Source of the DNA: Candidatus Dadabacteria bacterium RIFCSPHIGHO2_12_FULL_53_21
Lineage (GTDB): Bacteria > Desulfobacterota_D > UBA1144 > Nemesobacterales > UBA2774
Length of the DNA stretch: 6,286 bases
Reading direction: 5' to 3'
Assembly: GCA_001775255.1 (NCBI GenBank)
Contig: MFCJ01000060.1
Coordinates: forward strand, 1 to 6,286
Part shown: piece after piece, positions 5,992 through 6,286 of the stretch
Layout of the letters: each line of letters starts with the position of its first letter
Position numbering within the stretch: the first letter of the stretch is position 1
Program-made: the position numbers and the translations under genes
Notes under the pieces: generated by a model
Seen by the model: the letters and a program-made list of their open reading frames with translations, nothing else
Told to the model about the DNA's origin: nothing
Databases searched by the model: none

Positions 5992-6286
5992 TCATTCCCC
6001 CATGACCTTTACTATAACCCTCTTCCTCCTCCCGCCGTCGAATTCGGCGTAAAAAACCCTTTGCCAGGGCCCGAGGTCGAGATCCCCCTTGGTAACGGGC
6101 AGTATGACCTGGTGGTGCATTATCAGGTTTTTAAGGTGCGCGTCCCCGTTGTCCTCGCCCGTTCTGTGGTGTCTGTAATTTTTATTATAAGGCGCCAGGT
6201 GCTCGAGCCATTCCCATATGTCTTCTATGAGCCCGTCCTCGAGGTCGTTTACGTATACTGCCGCCGTTATATGCATCGCGGATACG
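5992..6286 (-). CDS. yjbQ: YjbQ/UPF0047 family protein (5' end beyond window)
   Basis: The last 97 codons of a YjbQ-type (UPF0047) protein, a small cytoplasmic enzyme-like fold; E. coli YjbQ has been described as having secondary thiamine-phosphate synthase activity, and its main role is unsettled. The reading frame is open to the right edge (V-S-A before the methionine at 6276). That methionine sits inside the conserved VSAMHITAAVYVND block, where other members read HTTAA or similar, so it is internal and not the start. Family members are about 130-140 residues, so roughly 35-45 are missing. Conserved blocks present: MHITAAVYVNDLED, YRHHRTGEDNGDAHLKNLIM with the presumed metal-binding histidines, the VILPVTKGDLDLGPWQRVFYAEFDG block, and the terminal KRVIVKVMGE. 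It lies upstream of the DUF1285-like gene on the same strand with a 47-bp gap. The family is clear; the physiological role is not. Confidence 0.9.
   Translation of the reverse strand, partial: VSAMHITAAVYVNDLEDGLIEDIWEWLEHLAPYNKNYRHHRTGEDNGDAHLKNLIMHHQVILPVTKGDLDLGPWQRVFYAEFDGGRRKRVIVKVMGE

Noticed and set aside
2498..6243. CTCGAG occurs 13 times by my count, against about 1.5 expected for uniform bases; none lies left of about 2498.
   Set aside because: It follows from heavy use of CTC, GAG and TCG codons, especially in the Leu/Glu/Ser-rich helices of the adaptor and channel. Positions and spacing show no pattern suggesting a functional site.
5992..6276. Methionine at 6276 as the start of a 94-residue yjbQ gene.
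   Set aside because: It falls inside the conserved VSAMHITAAV block and the frame stays open to the window edge, so the gene is cut by the window and is not short.

Overview
The window suggests a Gram-negative (two-membrane) bacterium. It carries a periplasmic adaptor and a TolC-type outer-membrane channel, GC looks moderately high by eye, and codon use is marked by AGG (Arg), ATA (Ile), CTC (Leu) and GAG (Glu). The protein types recall Deltaproteobacteria-like lineages (Desulfobacterota and neighbouring phyla), but that placement is an impression and not a result. There are seven protein genes, densely packed, and no RNA genes, insertion sequences or CRISPR arrays that I can see. No stretch longer than about 100 bases lacks a gene.

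Left two thirds (1-4226, all minus strand): a four-gene MacAB-TolC-type efflux operon. In transcription order it encodes an outer-membrane TolC-family channel (2985-4226), a MacA/HlyD-type periplasmic adaptor (1853-3001), a MacB-type ABC ATPase (1124-1849) and a MacB/FtsX-type permease (1-1127, running off the left edge). Neighbouring genes overlap by 17 bp, sit 3 bp apart, and overlap by 4 bp (ATGA), so they are almost certainly one transcript. The ATPase and permease that are fused in E. coli MacB are separate genes here. The products should form one trans-envelope pump: ATPase and permease at the inner membrane, adaptor bridging the periplasm, channel in the outer membrane.

Centre (4227-4324): a 98-bp divergent control region between the pump operon and hemW. 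It holds two copies of the perfect 8-bp palindrome GTTGCAAC, 18 bp apart. Each copy supplies the -35 hexamer of a plausible sigma70-type promoter, one firing left into the pump operon and one firing right into hemW. One regulator could therefore control both. The hemW promoter puts the predicted start of transcription on the A of the ATG, so hemW may be leaderless.

Right third (4325-6286): hemW (4325-5482, plus strand), a radical-SAM heme chaperone. It converges on a DUF1285-like gene (5489-5944, minus) with only 6 bp between the stops. Upstream of that, on the same strand, lies a YjbQ/UPF0047 gene (5992-6286) whose 5' end is beyond the right edge. The DUF1285-like gene also lacks a Shine-Dalgarno sequence and has a perfect TATAAT just upstream of its ATG, making it a second leaderless candidate.

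Most of the window is recognisable housekeeping and transport. The points most worth a second look are the shared twin-palindrome control region, the two putative leaderless genes, and the possible functional link between a heme chaperone and a pump type reported to export porphyrin in E. coli.
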